64,000 nucleotides of DNA from Terebella lapidaria (GCA_949152475.1 OX424570.1:1662181-1726180), one strand, 5' to 3'. Positions 1 through 11,662 are shown, numbered from the stretch's first letter. Notes: generated from the letters alone by a model not told the origin. Program-made: numbers and translations.

Positions 1-1108
1 ATGCGGTGCTTGGCGACGTCAGTCTTGCCAAACGCACCATCAGGACCCATGAACACATCCGCATACTGCCGCAGCAGTCTGCGGAGCGCTTGGCGCTGCT
101 CTTCATCCAACCGGTCCTTCGGAACCCGAGATTCCAAATGGTCCGGTAGGGTGAACGGATCATCTCCGGCGGCCGCCGTCGCGCACGCAGCGCGGCAGAC
201 CGGATCGTCGGGGATGACTTGACTCGAAGCCGCGGGAATAGCAGTAGCTGCTATGCATCCGCGCTTCAGTACAATCGGAGCATCCGTAGGATTCACCACG
301 AGGATGGGCATCGCGCGGGGGTTGGACATGACCAGGGCCCCACCCAGCACGAGCCCAGTTCCTGCGGCGAAACTGCTCACGGGTTGCACTATACACGGAC
401 GACCATCGAGGGGCATGCGGGGACGCCGCGGCCTCGTCTCGATGATCATCTCACTCATCGGCGGCACTACTACAGTGCGCGATGTCCGCATCTGGAATGA
501 ATGCATCGGGCCCGAGCGGAAGAGGAAGTGTGTGTCCTCTCCCATCCGGAACTCGCCAGCGCTAAAGTTGGCAATCACCCGGTGGACCCGTAGGAAATTC
601 ATCCCAATTATCCCGGCCGCTCCGATATCCGCCACAATCGCCTCTGTCAGATACACCTTGTCCCCAAGGGTAATAGGCAGATCGATGATGCCATGGATAC
701 GGATGCGGTTGTCTCCCGCTCCGTAGAGCTTGTACGGTCCGGGATCTCGCAACTCGAGGTTGCGGAGTGCGGGCTCCTTCCTAAACGTTCCGGCGGCCAC
801 GAGGGTCACCTCCGAGCCTGAGTCTATGAGGAACCGGACCGGCTCCCGTCCGAAGGACAGGGGCAGGTACCAGCAGGGGTCCCTCACCAGCGCGCAGGTC
901 GGGCGATACCTTTCGCACGCGCTGGGCTCATCTACGGAGTCCTCGCCATCCGCCTCAGCCGCGGAGGAGCTAGACTGGTCTCCAAGGACTACTTCCGGAG
1001 AAGTCATATCCACTTGGGGTCCGTCCTGCTCATCAGCGGGTGGGGCGGCATCGTTTGCCACCGAACAACTATCCCCGGACGCAGTGTTGGTCGCCACCAC
1101 GTCCGGAT
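1..1108 (-). other. Start of pol (aspartic protease region) of element A
   Basis: Downstream of gag the minus strand encodes a retropepsin-like segment with an active-site motif F-L-I-D-S-G-S-E-V-T at about 805-835, and further downstream an Ile-Gly-Met-Asn-Phe motif typical of the protease C-terminal half. It is cut by the window edge before any RT motif can be seen, so only the protease is supported. Confidence 0.6.
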
Positions 1109-3325
1109 CTAGTTTCCCTGCCGCGGGTTCCGATTCTGCTGTCCCGGAGGACCAGACCGGAAGGAATTCCTCCGTTGCGGGCCAGGGAGAGCTCCCTGGT
1201 ATCCGCGCGACCGCAGGCGTTCCAACAACTCCGGACACTTCAGCCAAAAGTGTCCCTGCTTTCCGCAGAAGTAGCAGGGACGGTTCTGAGCTGGTCCGGA
1301 GGTGAACGCGCAACATTCTGCGGCTCCCGGAGCTTCGAGCCCGGCGCAGTGCGCAATCATCTGCGCGGCGCCGAGGTCGTATTCCTCTATGTCGCACTCG
1401 TCCGAAGGCGAGCGCGGCGCGGCGACCGGTGCCGCATGTGCGGGCGCCCCTGTAGAGGGTGCCGGCGCACTAACCCACTGCTGGGTAGGTTCCCTGGCGG
1501 GTTCCCGGACGACCGGGTCCTGCCACGGGGTTACCTGCGATGCCTTGACCGGAGGAGGAGTCGCCACCTGCGCGGGTACAGCCGGGGCCGGAGCCGAGGC
1601 TGGAGGCAACTGTCTAGGACGGACAGCCATCTCAAGCGCAAGCGCGGAGTCTATCGCCTCCTCCATCGATCGCTTTTCATGGGTGGCCAGCCCGTACGCT
1701 AGGTGGTAAGGCTGGCCATCGATGAACTGATCGATCAGCATCGTCTCAAACCGTCTGGAGTCCATGTCCGGAAAGGCTCTCCGGCCGAGTATGCGTAAGC
1801 TGTACGCATAGTCTGTCACGGACTCAGTCGGCTGGCGGATACGCGCCTTGAACTCTCGTTCAGACTGCCGCCGATTGGTCGTCGGCGGGAACAGCAGGCG
1901 AAGTTGACGAGCAACCTCGCCGAACGTCACTGTTCCTACCGGCAGACACGGCATCACGCGGAGAGCTTTCCCTTCCAGGCTCCCCGCGAGGACGTGTCCA
2001 GCCTCAGGCTGGGACCATCCTTCGTACACGGCGGTACGCCATACCTGGAGCAAGTAGTCCTCCAAGTCGGCGTTATCCCCGTTGAACCGTTTCCGCCACG
2101 AAGAGTGGTCGGGCCCGTCATCGCGTTTGCTACGCGCCCGACGTGCGGTCCCGGCTCCGGGGTCGTCCGTGTACTGCGGCAAGTTCCGCGCGCTTCCCGC
2201 GCCTGCGGCGGAGTCTGCCGGAGCAAACATCGACGCCGCGGACATAGGAGCAGGGAAGCTCACGTTTGCCGCCGGGATCATTCCCGCTGAAAACCCACTC
2301 TGGCTAGGTGCGGGCGGGGCTCCCATCGAACCTACTGGGTAGGCTCCAGAAGGGGCGGCAAAGCTTGGGGCCGAAGCCGCCTGTTGCCACTGCCCGTCCG
2401 ACACACTGTACGTGCCAGGGTAAGTCGACCACGCGGCTTGCGCTCCAACCGTCGGAACGGTCGACGCGGTCGCCAACGTGGTGCCTCCGAGCCGCGGGGC
2501 AGGCGCGGGTCCCATTGCGGGGGCCACTGGCGCCTGCGGACTCGGCAGGACTTGGGGAGGGGCTACTGGCCCAGACATCCCCGGACTTAGGGTGACCGAC
2601 GGGTCAACGCTCGAATGCAGCTGATTCCGCTTGAACAGTACAAGCGCCTCGGATATCAGCCACCTCTCCCTCTCCGTCAAAGGCCCCGAGTTGCCTTGTG
2701 ACAGCGGAGAAGGGGAGCGGTTCCGCCGGTCTGATCGTCCCTGATGGGGCGACCGGGCGCGGTCATAGCGCCCGAGGGGGGCCAGCTCGCCAAGTGCGTC
2801 GGTGAGCTGATCCACCACACTGCCCGGTGCGGACCGACCAGGACCTATGCCGGAGGCTCGCGAGGGAGCCCACCCGGCCGGGTGCGGCATCTGGTATGAC
2901 TGGTCCGCTCGTCCAGAAGGACCCGCATGCATTGGCGCTCGATTCCGGACGCTAGAAGGCGTCTTAGGGAAGGGTGCCATTTGCCACGGATCTGTTCTGG
3001 GCACGGGCGGGCGCGGCGTAGAGCCGTTGCCAGCTCCACCCACCGCGCCTAACACGTCAAGGTCCGGCCTTGACGGCAACTCCTGCTGCGGCCCCGCGGG
3101 GCCCGACTCTACGTCCGAAGACGGAGCCAGGGACGCCGGAGTCGTCTCCGCGGACGGGGTCTTGTCCACGGAGGTTTCCGCGCGTTCCTTCCGGCCGCCG
3201 GAGTCGTCCGGAGACGTCTCACGGGGGCTGTCGCGCGACCGGGTGTGGTCCGCGACATTTCCACCCTTATCCCTCCCCTTGGATTCATCGGCCTTATCTT
3301 TGGCCTTCTCTTTCGCTCTTGTCAT
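1109..3325 (-). CDS. Gag-like protein of LTR element A
   Basis: Long open frame. The ATG at 3,325 (MTRAKEKAKDK) is preferred because the frame further upstream has only a GTG and runs into the primer-binding stretch. The first half is a low-complexity, Pro/Ala/Ser-rich, charged segment. Next comes a helical region with a retrotransposon-gag look (LRLLFPPTTNRRQ, then FKARIRQPTESVTDYAYSLR), and near the C-terminus (about 1,236-1,276) a zinc knuckle CYFCGKQGHFWLKC, which is C-x2-C-x4-H-x4-C. Known role of the family: structural particle protein that binds the element RNA. About 738 residues, long for a Gag because of the disordered N-terminal part. Confidence 0.85.
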   Translation of the reverse strand: MTRAKEKAKDKADESKGRDKGGNVADHTRSRDSPRETSPDDSGGRKERAETSVDKTPSAETTPASLAPSSDVESGPAGPQQELPSRPDLDVLGAVGGAGNGSTPRPPVPRTDPWQMAPFPKTPSSVRNRAPMHAGPSGRADQSYQMPHPAGWAPSRASGIGPGRSAPGSVVDQLTDALGELAPLGRYDRARSPHQGRSDRRNRSPSPLSQGNSGPLTERERWLISEALVLFKRNQLHSSVDPSVTLSPGMSGPVAPPQVLPSPQAPVAPAMGPAPAPRLGGTTLATASTVPTVGAQAAWSTYPGTYSVSDGQWQQAASAPSFAAPSGAYPVGSMGAPPAPSQSGFSAGMIPAANVSFPAPMSAASMFAPADSAAGAGSARNLPQYTDDPGAGTARRARSKRDDGPDHSSWRKRFNGDNADLEDYLLQVWRTAVYEGWSQPEAGHVLAGSLEGKALRVMPCLPVGTVTFGEVARQLRLLFPPTTNRRQSEREFKARIRQPTESVTDYAYSLRILGRRAFPDMDSRRFETMLIDQFIDGQPYHLAYGLATHEKRSMEEAIDSALALEMAVRPRQLPPASAPAPAVPAQVATPPPVKASQVTPWQDPVVREPAREPTQQWVSAPAPSTGAPAHAAPVAAPRSPSDECDIEEYDLGAAQMIAHCAGLEAPGAAECCAFTSGPAQNRPCYFCGKQGHFWLKCPELLERLRSRGYQGALPGPQRRNSFRSGPPGQQNRNPRQGN

Positions 3326-3438
3326 TTTTTCGAGACGTCCTTGAGAAGCGGGCGATCCCCAGGGACTAAGGAGGCTACAACACTGTGACGGTAGGCTGCG
3401 ATGGAACACTGTCGGACTGATCCTGGTCACGGCACCAA

Positions 3439-4048
3439 TGTAAAGTTATTGACTACCGTCCGCTCTTCGGGATCCTCGAGGATAGTCCTCTCTCATCCGA
3501 GTCCTTGCGGACGCGCATCCGCTATTCCGGATCCTCGCGGCAGGGCCGCTCACCGGAGGTCGCGGCGGACACGGTAACTACTTCATCATTAACGGTAACC
3601 AGGTAACAGCCCACCCGACACTCCCAGGCCTACGGACACCGTTCAGAAACTGGTTCATCACCACGGTGTTAACTGGCGGGGCCTGGCGAGCCGAGGTCTG
3701 CCTCGGGGACGGAACCCCGTACAGTCCGACATGCTGGCCAGAGCCTCTGTCACATGTCCCGGGAAGGGAGAGAGCTGGCGATCCACAGGGCCGAAGGCCC
3801 CCGAGTCAGCAACTCGTCTCTCCCAGCCCGGGCCTCCCCACGGAAATCGTCCCCAGGGCTCTAGGAGCCCACTACTCAGACCCAGGGAACACAAAGCTCA
3901 TGGCGAGCCTCGTGTGCGTCCTAGTCTCGATCTTGGACAATCTCCTCGAACGAGTCGCTTCCAGTGTATATATAATACACCAGAAACTGCAGGGCGCACG
4001 CGAGGTTAAATCGATCCATTGTTATAGTTTACTGGAGCGTAAATTACA
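3439..4048 (-). repeat. 5' LTR of element A
   Basis: On the minus strand this stretch starts TGTAATTTACGC and ends AATAACTTTACA, the usual TG...CA with a short inverted terminal match. A TATA-like run lies inside at about 3,965-3,977. Directly downstream (3,420-3,437) is TTGGTGCCGTGACCAGG, which looks like a tRNA primer-binding site, although I cannot name the tRNA. The second LTR is outside the window, so the limits rest on terminal motifs only. Confidence 0.6.
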
Positions 4049-5286
4049 ATACGTCGCCGTGGCAACGCACGCTCGAACGGAGCATGTCAAAACAAGGCCA
4101 AGTACAGAAAGGCCACATAAATGGCTTTTATGTTTACAATCACCTGCCGCGTGCTTAGGGCAAAATCGCCACATTATATTCATACATATACATGTACTAC
4201 TGTCCTCGTGCAACCAAGGATACATCCCGTGGTCATTACGGTACAGAATATGTTATGTGTTATATATACAGTTGTTGTGTGGCATAGATACAGTTGCGCA
4301 ATGTTATATATGTTAAGTTGTATGTGTATGACTGCTGCCGCAGCATGCATGCAGTTTGGTCCAAACTGACACAAAGTAATCTTGTATGCGGGGATAATTG
4401 CTTCAACTTTGACGGGTGTTTTCCATTTATCGTATAGAAGAAGACGACGGCTTTAAAGCAGCTGTCTTCGAACCAGTCAATATTTTTTGAAAACTATATT
4501 TCATATTAAACATGCTAAACTAACTGAATGAAACATACTCACATCAAATGTAATGAAAATAGCCAGTCCTCAGGGAAATTTTGCTCATTAGAACAGGCGG
4601 TTCTCGTGTAAATACAGGAACTGTATCCATCACACGCAGATGTAAACAAAGCATAGAAGTGCGAGTACTGACAATTCCACGCACATCATGGTATATCACT
4701 GATTATTTTCTCATAAATACACTATATATGCGTATACAAACTAGAAAATGTACTTGATGTGGACTTTTAAGCGCGATTTGGGCATTTGTTTACAATCGGG
4801 TTTGATGGATACACTTCGTTTGTTTATTTACAAAACCGGTACAAAATTGGCACTAAAACGGATGAAAAGACAACTCGGACGAACTGTAATCGTCAAAATC
4901 ATTGAGCACACCTTTGCATTAGATGTGTTTAACAAAAAATATTGCATACATTCGAAGGCAGCAGCTTTAATTACTACGCATTGTTACATAAAGTACAGAA
5001 TAAAGTTGCATCATTTTTTAAAGTTTGTATCATATGTTCAGATATGTAATTGAAAAGTAAATATTCATGAATGTGATTTTTGCCTTAGAAGCGCATTTCT
5101 TACTTAATACCATACCATGCCGTGTTCTTGTTTAGGTGCGTGATATTTCGTATTGATAAGTGATGAAATCCTTTTGTTCCACTAGTGAAGAATATCCATA
5201 TAGACAGAACAACAACTCATGGAAACACGATTGCATAATTTATGTATAACTTGGTTTGGACTCCATGCAGAAGGTGTGTGCTTCCC

Positions 5287-5457
5287 GCGTATCATCGTGT
5301 AGGTCTACTTTTATGGAATAGGTGATCGTGTATCGTCGTGGAGGTCTATTTTTACGGAATAGGTGATCGTGTATCGTCATGTAGGTCTACTTTTACAGAA
5401 TAGGTGATCGTGTATCGTCATGTAGGTCTACTTTTACAGAATAGGTGATCGTGTATC
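5287..5457 (+). repeat. 41-bp minisatellite, about four copies
   Basis: The unit GGTGATCGTGTATCGTCATG plus TAGGTCTACTTTTACAGAATA recurs head to tail. The last two copies are almost identical and the first two differ at a few bases. No coding sense is seen. Confidence 0.85.
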
Positions 5458-5626
5458 AAAGAAATACAAAAGGCTTGACATTCAAAACATAGATTTATTC
5501 CTCACATACAGTATTATAACTCATCACGTCTTACTTTAACAACATTTCTTTCAATTCCGCCGGCTTCCAATAGTAAAACATCGAATATATTGTATACAAT
5601 TGTTGATTGATTTATTCCTTATTGCA

Positions 5627-5820
5627 AGAAATTAGGTAAAGTCAGTTGAACAACAATTTCAATCAAGTAGTGCATTTAATATCCCGAATAACCCATCTCA
5701 ATCCATATCATTTAAACCCACATTTTTTTCTTATTCCAAGAAGTAAGATATCAGTTGAACAACAATTTCAATTGCATTTAATATTCAGGATAATACATTT
5801 CAAACCATACATTTTTTCAA
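5627..5820 (+). repeat. Two-copy imperfect direct repeat, spacing about 110 bp
   Basis: The motif CAGTTGAACAACAATTTCAA followed by CATTTAATAT and CCATA...TTTTTT appears twice in tandem with small insertions. It is AT-rich and probably non-coding. Confidence 0.7.
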
Positions 5821-6474
5821 ACAGTGTTTATAGTAACAATCACACATATTAAACATGCCATGTCGGTCCTGGTTCGTGGAAGCTTTATGTCTGCTCACCA
5901 GTCAACACCAGAGGGTCGAGATGCAATACAAGTACCAAATCAGTCATAAAGAGAATCACTTTTACTTCTCGCAGTGCACTTGTGTATTGGTGCATTTATG
6001 ATCTATGTTTTTTATGTGCATCATAATTACAATGCCATTTTTAAAATTGTTAGTTGCTTAAGGTGATTCCATGAAAACTCTTTGGATAATCTAGCTGTGA
6101 GCACATCCCGGTAATTGTGTGCGAGGATCGGTCAAGAGAATCCACGAGAGTAAACTGTTTCCTTGCTATGATCAAAACCGTCATCTAAATCGTAACATGA
6201 TCGGAATAACATCTTAACTCAGTGCAACATAAGAATGATGTGTGGTGGTGTGCATGTGAAAGACATGTTTACAATTATCTTGGAGTAACCGATAGAGCAA
6301 ACACCAAATTACTTATAAATTGGCATACCATATCACGCACTCTTTCTCTAAGATGCTTTTGGGATATTTGCACTGTTGACTTTCGATATTTCTATAATAA
6401 ATTTTAATTCTGAATTTATAAAAACTATCGTCGAATTTCTTGGACAGCGTGTTCAACACCTTCTCGAAAGCTGT

Positions 6475-7080
6475 TTACAAGTCTGTAGCATTTACTTCTT
6501 GGGATGGTCCATCAAACCTTTTGAATTCAATATCACCTCCATCCCCAGTGGCTTTCGCGTTATGAGTGTTATCGATTGCGCCTGATGCTTGAGAGGAAGC
6601 TCCACACGGAGTCAGTGTACTATCTTCTCCTGTTGACCCCAAGGACTGGCTACGTATCAGGCTTTTGATCGCGGATGTCAATTTCTTCTTGGAGCTGGAT
6701 CTGTTGCCCTCATATTTCTCATCTCTGTACAGCTCAGAGCCATCAGCTCCATCTCTAGGTGGCGCAGATCCCCCCGCACATTCTCCAGATTGCGCAGATC
6801 CAACTTCCCCAGCCCCAAATTTTGCAGCCATCTCTCTTTCCTCGTTATGATTCTCAGACGGGAGGCAATCCTCTTGGTTTTCTTCACAGGGTGCCGGGTG
6901 TTCATCCCCTGCTCCAGTTTTTCTCATGGCTGCTTCGATGGAATGCTGGCGTGATGGTCCTAACGAAGTTGACGAACATCGCTTGGCCAGTTGGCGTCTA
7001 AATTTAAATTTCTCTCTGATTTCGACCGTTTCAGTTTTCTCCACATCCTTGAAGGGGAAGAAACCGGACAATTGAACCTT
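6475..7080 (-). CDS. Unrecognised 3' coding exon downstream of the opsin
   Basis: Open minus-strand frame of about 201 codons ending in a stop at 6,475, of much higher GC than its surroundings. It has no ATG near its 5' end and is bounded by TAG|AAGGTTCAA, a weak acceptor lacking a pyrimidine tract, so it looks like a terminal exon rather than a whole gene. The protein is hydrophilic. It starts KVQLSGFFPFKDVEKTETV, then has a basic segment (REKFKFRRQLAKR), an acidic middle rich in Glu/Gly, a second basic stretch (SSSKKKLTSAIKSL) and a Ser/Thr-rich tail. No domain is recognised. It lies 627 bp downstream of the opsin stop on the same strand and could be an alternative opsin C-terminus or the end of another gene. 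Confidence 0.45.
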   Translation of the reverse strand, partial: KVQLSGFFPFKDVEKTETVEIREKFKFRRQLAKRCSSTSLGPSRQHSIEAAMRKTGAGDEHPAPCEENQEDCLPSENHNEEREMAAKFGAGEVGSAQSGECAGGSAPPRDGADGSELYRDEKYEGNRSSSKKKLTSAIKSLIRSQSLGSTGEDSTLTPCGASSQASGAIDNTHNAKATGDGGDIEFKRFDGPSQEVNATDL

Positions 7081-7706
7081 CTATGATTTAGAATTACAAT
7101 CACTGTTGTCAACAAACTCATTGATGTTTTTTTTTTTCATCACATAGGTACAATACCATAGCTACTTATATAGTTTCATATATCAATAGTATGCTTTTAA
7201 TTATTTTAAAAGGAAGTTAGTTGTCGAACTAGGTACTTCAACCATTGTTTAAAATGCCACCGTTAATAATAATTTCGTGAAATTTTCACCACAAATTGGT
7301 AAAATGTTGAATAATCATTTGTTTGCTCCTAAAACAGATAGATGTCATATTCGAGTTTAACATAATCAACGAGAAATACTTTGCAGCCAACTGATATTCG
7401 CGGATCTATGAATACAGCACGAAAATAAAAACACATTCATTGTCTTTGATAGAGATCTCTGAAATGGTACCAAAGGCTGGTACGGCTACTTCTATATATG
7501 TGAATAACTCTGAACATAATCCTATCCAAATCTCAAATGACAATACAATAAAAATAATAACAAAACAAGACTGCTGACTTGAAAACGAGCAATAGAAACC
7601 TTTCAAAACCAATAATAACTACCGAATAATAGAAATAAAATAGGACAAAAAATATAGAAACAACCAATTTCCGAATATTATAAGTATTATAAGTATCTGT
7701 TATAAT

Positions 7707-10700
7707 TTAGAACTTGGCAATGTTGCCCCCTGATACGTCGCTGATGGACGTCCCTTGCACCTTGTCGGCTCGTTCGACGGTAGGCGACGCCACCTGCGGG
7801 TACTCAGATTCAATCGTGATTTCGCTCGCTGAGCTCAAATTCCGCTCCAGAGGTGGCTTCTCGTTCGGCTTCCTGTGACTCTGTGACATTGATACTGACA
7901 TGGACGTATCCCTCTTGAGATCACGGTCGGCATTGCAGACGAACATCGGAAACCTTTTGTCCAGCTGCGCGCGAAATTTGGGATGGCTCAGAGCGTAGAG
8001 GATTGGGTTCCAAATGGCTGACGACTTGGCGAACATCACCGGGATTTGTGTGGTGTACGGGGTCACCCAGTGCGGCAGGTTCCAGACTCCCAACTGCGCG
8101 ATTATGGCGTATGGAAGCCAGGAGGCCATGAAGAGGAACACGGACACCGCGGCGATCTTGGCAGCTTGGATCTCCTGCTCCCTAGCTTTGTCGTCAGTGG
8201 TCGCCTTGAGCTTGTCCGCCGTCTTGGCTATCTCCCTCCGCTGAGACTTGACCGCGCGGACTATGTTCACGTACGAGTAAACAATGATCAACACGGGAAC
8301 AGCGAAGCCGAACCAGAACATGGCGTGGTTGAAGATGAGATTGGCCCAATCTCTTGACACGTAATCGAAGCTACACTCCACCTGGAAGCCTTCCGGGATG
8401 TAGGCGCCCCAGCCGAACAGAGGAGGTGACACGAACACGATAGACCAGACCCAGGCGATCACGATGTGCAGGAAGGAGCGCTTGGTGCTGGCGTGTTTCA
8501 TGGCGTAGAATGGCTTGGCAATGGCCATGTGGCGGTCGTTGGCGATAAGGGCCAGGGTGTTGCTGGATACCAAGCCCAGGACACCAGCTAGGTAACCGTA
8601 CAGGGTGCATGCTGTACATGGGAGGGTTTGTGTACAGAATTCAGGAGGGGAAAGGTGTGTGTTTGGGGGGGGGGGGGGGTGGGGGGGGTGGGTTGAGAGG
8701 TGATATAGTTGGGAGAATTCGGATTTTCATTTAGGTGATGGGGAAGGGTGGGAAACAAACAAAAGATACCACGGTTAGTATTTTCAACATGAACATCAAA
8801 TTGTTATGGCACATCAATATACATTCAGCATACTGTGAAGTTGAGTGACATCCCTTCCGAGAATCAAATTCATATACCAGGTAGATAACTATATAAACTG
8901 TTTAGTTTGTGACCCACGTGTACCTGAACTTTCAACACAAACTTTTATGAATGTATTCACGGTTGGCTTCGATATAATACTAGTACTGGTGAACATGACG
9001 CCCTTACTTTTTACCCTTTTGTCACCTGAACAAATCTATTGATACGTTTTGTGTTTCTTCAAAACCTGAGTAAACTGTGTGTGTCCTACACGTTGGATTG
9101 TGCTTCATCATTAGCATCACTTAGAAAACTGAAATACCTAAAAAGTAGGTTTTTTCAGAATCTATTACTCCCAAGTACGTCTGGATGTATAATAAATAAT
9201 CATGGACCATTCTGCAGTGCCTGGTAATCTTTTCAGTATGAGGTAATTATATCATTCATACATATTCATACATTCAGAGAAACTAGTCACTGCAAGGTGA
9301 TTGTAAGGTGCGGCTTCTGTTTTCAATTATTAATCCATTTCTCAGACAAAATGAGTTTCAGGTTGTTTTGGCACAACCGGTGCCGTCTGCTGCAGTAAAC
9401 TCCATCACCTCGATACTGATAACAGTATATCGAGTACTATTAGCCCTAATCGTGCAGGAATTACTTATTATCACTGATTTATCCCAGGTGAAATATTATT
9501 TTTGATGTGAGGAATACGAGAAGGATTTACCCGTTCCTCCCCATTGCCACCGCTTTTGGAAGGAGGCGATGGACATGAGAGGGAAGCCAATAACGATCGA
9601 GAAGGCCATGTCGCTTATCGCCATGTTGATAATATACATGTTGGGTGGAGTCCGCAACTGTTTCGTCCTGAAATCAAAAGACCAACTCATATATCAACCT
9701 GGTTTAGTAAAGAGTTTTGATGATGACGATAGAAAACCTAGCATCAAACACTTACAATACTTGGGATAGAAAAAAAATGGAAATGATACGTAATTCTTTA
9801 TGTTGATTTGTGTTGATTCTTCATTGGAAAGTGAACATCAGGAAGTGAATTCAGGAGGGGAGGGGATTATTTCAATTAGATCTATTTTCATATTAAATTT
9901 GGGGAATTCATGACGGGTGTTATTAGTGGGGCAGGAAATGCTCACTCTTTCTGGAACACCTGATTTCACCTCCTAATGGCCATTTTTGGGGGTTCATGAG
10001 TTCCCCTGTCATTTTTGTGTTCTCTCACTTCGTATGCCTGATATGACTTTCTGTCCCCGGACTATGAGATTGGATAACGGACCCTGTTTTGTTTGTTCGG
10101 AATACTAAATACTGGGTATTGATTCCACGTCTATCAGTGGACTTTCTCAATGGAGATTACTTTGCGTCTCCGATATAAAATAAACTTGTGATGACTTTTC
10201 GACATTTTGACACAGTCATTAAAAACCTAAATGATGCAATACTATTCAAAATGGCTTACACTTTAATTATTTTTGATCGAAATTTGTTCAAAAGCTCGAA
10301 GTTCCGCATGAATTAAGCCTGTAACTGAAGGAGTTTGGCCTAAAAAAAATTAATGTTCTGTTTCTCGTCCTCCTATTTTTTTCAAAACTGGGTAGGGAGG
10401 CACTTTTTATTTTTTTATTTTTGGTGGGACGACATTTCACACATATGAAAATAAATTTGATTTATTGATTGAATAAAAAAAACACTTGCGCACAGACGCA
10501 TTCAAGCCCAAATAAATCAAGCCTTTTGAATTTAAATCATGTGTAACACATGACTTTAATGATTTCATTTCTAGAGGCTTGATTTATTTGGGCTTGAAAC
10601 CTCTTGGCCGGGCACATTGGCACTACTGGTGTGCCATCATTATAGCAGTCAGCACAGACGGGATGATTCTGTGTACTAGTAGTATTATTATAAAAAAAAC

Positions 10701-11547
10701 CGGCAGTTGATAATATATTTCAATGATGAATCATTGTTGAGAACCGTTCTATCAGTTAATATGTCTTTTGAAGTATAACATGAGGAATATAGTAAATCAG
10801 TTCTTGATCACAATTGTATATATATTATTACATAAACGTAACCACATAGAATAACTGTTTTCGAAAACTGGTAGCGTCTTTGTCTCATTTGGCGGAGTGA
10901 AAACAAGGAGGTAAGTTAAATATATGCCTCAGTTGCATGCTGTGATTCGGTTTCTCGATCATTCACTATGCTCAAAATAGGGGCGGGAACACTTTTTATT
11001 TTTTAATTGAGAATCGCAAATAAAAAAAATCCGAGAGGCTGCTTTTGAACACAGGCGGGCGAGGACGAGAAACAGAAAATTAATTTTTCGGTGTTTTAAT
11101 TCTCCTCCGAACATGAAGAATCATTTAAGGCCTAAAACCCACTATTTATTTCCCGATTGTACGTGAGATGGTGATCTGGATGCGCGGTAGAGGTATAAGA
11201 ATTTCGGGTCTGATCTCTGGTATCGTTCCATGTTTTACACTGACCCCCAGACACACTCACGTAGCAAAGATCCAGATGACCATGAGGTTCCCCAAGGTGC
11301 CGATGATTCCCACGATGCCGATGAAGAGGCCCAGGGCGTAGAAGGCGCTGTCCGGCACCGCCTCGATCTCCGCCACGTACGGGTGCCAGTGTGGATGCAG
11401 CGGCAAGTCCCCTTCGAAGAAATCCTCGTAAGCATCTGTTAGACTGGACGACGTGTTCGCATACGAGACTCCCATGCTGACGTCACCGACGAATCCCCCA
11501 GTAGTGAGGTCCCCCTGCATGACAGTGGTAGCCTCCATGATCGACAT
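7707..11547 (-). CDS. Rhabdomeric (Gq-coupled) r-opsin, three exons
   Basis: Light-activated seven-helix receptor of photoreceptor membranes, expected to couple to Gq and phospholipase C. Exons: 11,547-11,261, 9,667-9,531 and 8,611-7,707. Each junction has GT..AG (donors AC|GTGAGT and GG|GTAAAT, acceptors TTTCAG and TGTACAG), and together they give 442 residues. N-terminus: NTS glycosylation site (N31) and LHPHWHPY, close to cephalopod rhodopsin. Disulfide cysteines are at about C143 (start of helix 3) and C221 (ECSFDY). E215, in IPEG, matches the squid Schiff-base counterion position. The retinal lysine is K337 in MFAKSSAIWNP, followed by NPILY and the r-opsin HPKFR after helix 7. Helix 6 reads SWLPY. 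Oddity: the helix-3 motif is NDRH (D167-R168-H169) instead of DRY. The C-terminal tail is Ser/Thr-rich, as expected for arrestin/kinase sites, and short compared with squid. Confidence 0.93.
8665..8692 (+). repeat. G-run (G15-T-G8-T-G3) in opsin intron 2
   Basis: Homopolymer tract starting 54 bp from the exon 3 acceptor. On the transcribed strand it is a C-rich pyrimidine tract upstream of TGTACAG, so it may help splicing. On the plus strand it could form G-quadruplex. Confidence 0.8.
8693..9530. other. Opsin intron 2
   Basis: Together with the G-run this is the intron between exons 2 and 3. AT-rich, and no other feature is recognised. Confidence 0.8.
10343..11088. mobile_element. Possible non-autonomous TIR element in opsin intron 1
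   Basis: A left arm (10,343-10,372: TTAATGTTCTGTTTCTCGTC in its core) is matched in inverted form at 11,061-11,088 (GACGAGAAACAGAAAATTAA), about 0.7 kb apart. The interior is AT-rich with no transposase frame. Target duplications were not identified, so a MITE-like element is an inference from the inverted arms alone. Confidence 0.45.
10501..10598. repeat. 98-bp hairpin with 23-bp perfect arms
   Basis: TTCAAGCCCAAATAAATCAA plus GCC at 10,501-10,523 is exactly inverted at 10,576-10,598. A smaller palindrome (CATGTGTAACACATG) sits in the loop. It is nested inside the larger TIR structure of opsin intron 1 and is typical of a miniature hairpin element. Confidence 0.8.
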
Positions 11548-11654
11548 TGATTACGATCTCTTTGGTTGATCGACTGCAAAACTGGAAGGTGGGATCAATT
11601 TCAATCAAAATGATTGTCGTTGTGGTTTTGAGAAGAATATGCTGATTGCATTGG

Positions 11655-11662
11655 TTTTATAT
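11655..11662 (-). promoter_or_regulatory. Candidate TATA box of the opsin gene
   Basis: The minus strand reads CAATATAAAACC about 108 nt upstream of the opsin ATG (11,547), a fitting distance for a start site near 11,630 and an 80-90-nt leader. No other strong TATA lies closer. Support is by motif and position only. Confidence 0.35.

Larger units (their letters stand above)
1..4048 (-). mobile_element. LTR retrotransposon A, 5' part only (window edge)
   Basis: Read leftwards, the parts are a 5' LTR, a primer-binding-like stretch, a long gag with a CCHC knuckle, and the start of pol with an aspartic-protease motif. The element leaves the window at base 1, so RT, integrase and the 3' LTR are not visible. 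The family (Ty3-like or BEL/Pao) cannot be settled without RT; the Gag style and CCHC knuckle fit Ty3-like elements. The DNA is GC-rich and CpG-rich, unlike the AT-rich sequence beyond 4,050, which suggests a fairly recent insertion. What is visible looks open, and integrity beyond the window is unknown. Confidence 0.85.
4049..6474. other. AT-rich intergenic DNA
   Basis: No gene is supported. Open frames such as 4,748-5,053 have AT-rich composition, no recognisable domain and no splice context. Two local repeats in it are listed separately. Confidence 0.6.

Noticed and set aside
4748-5053. 101-residue gene
   Set aside because: AT-rich, no domain, no splice context; length is within chance for this composition.
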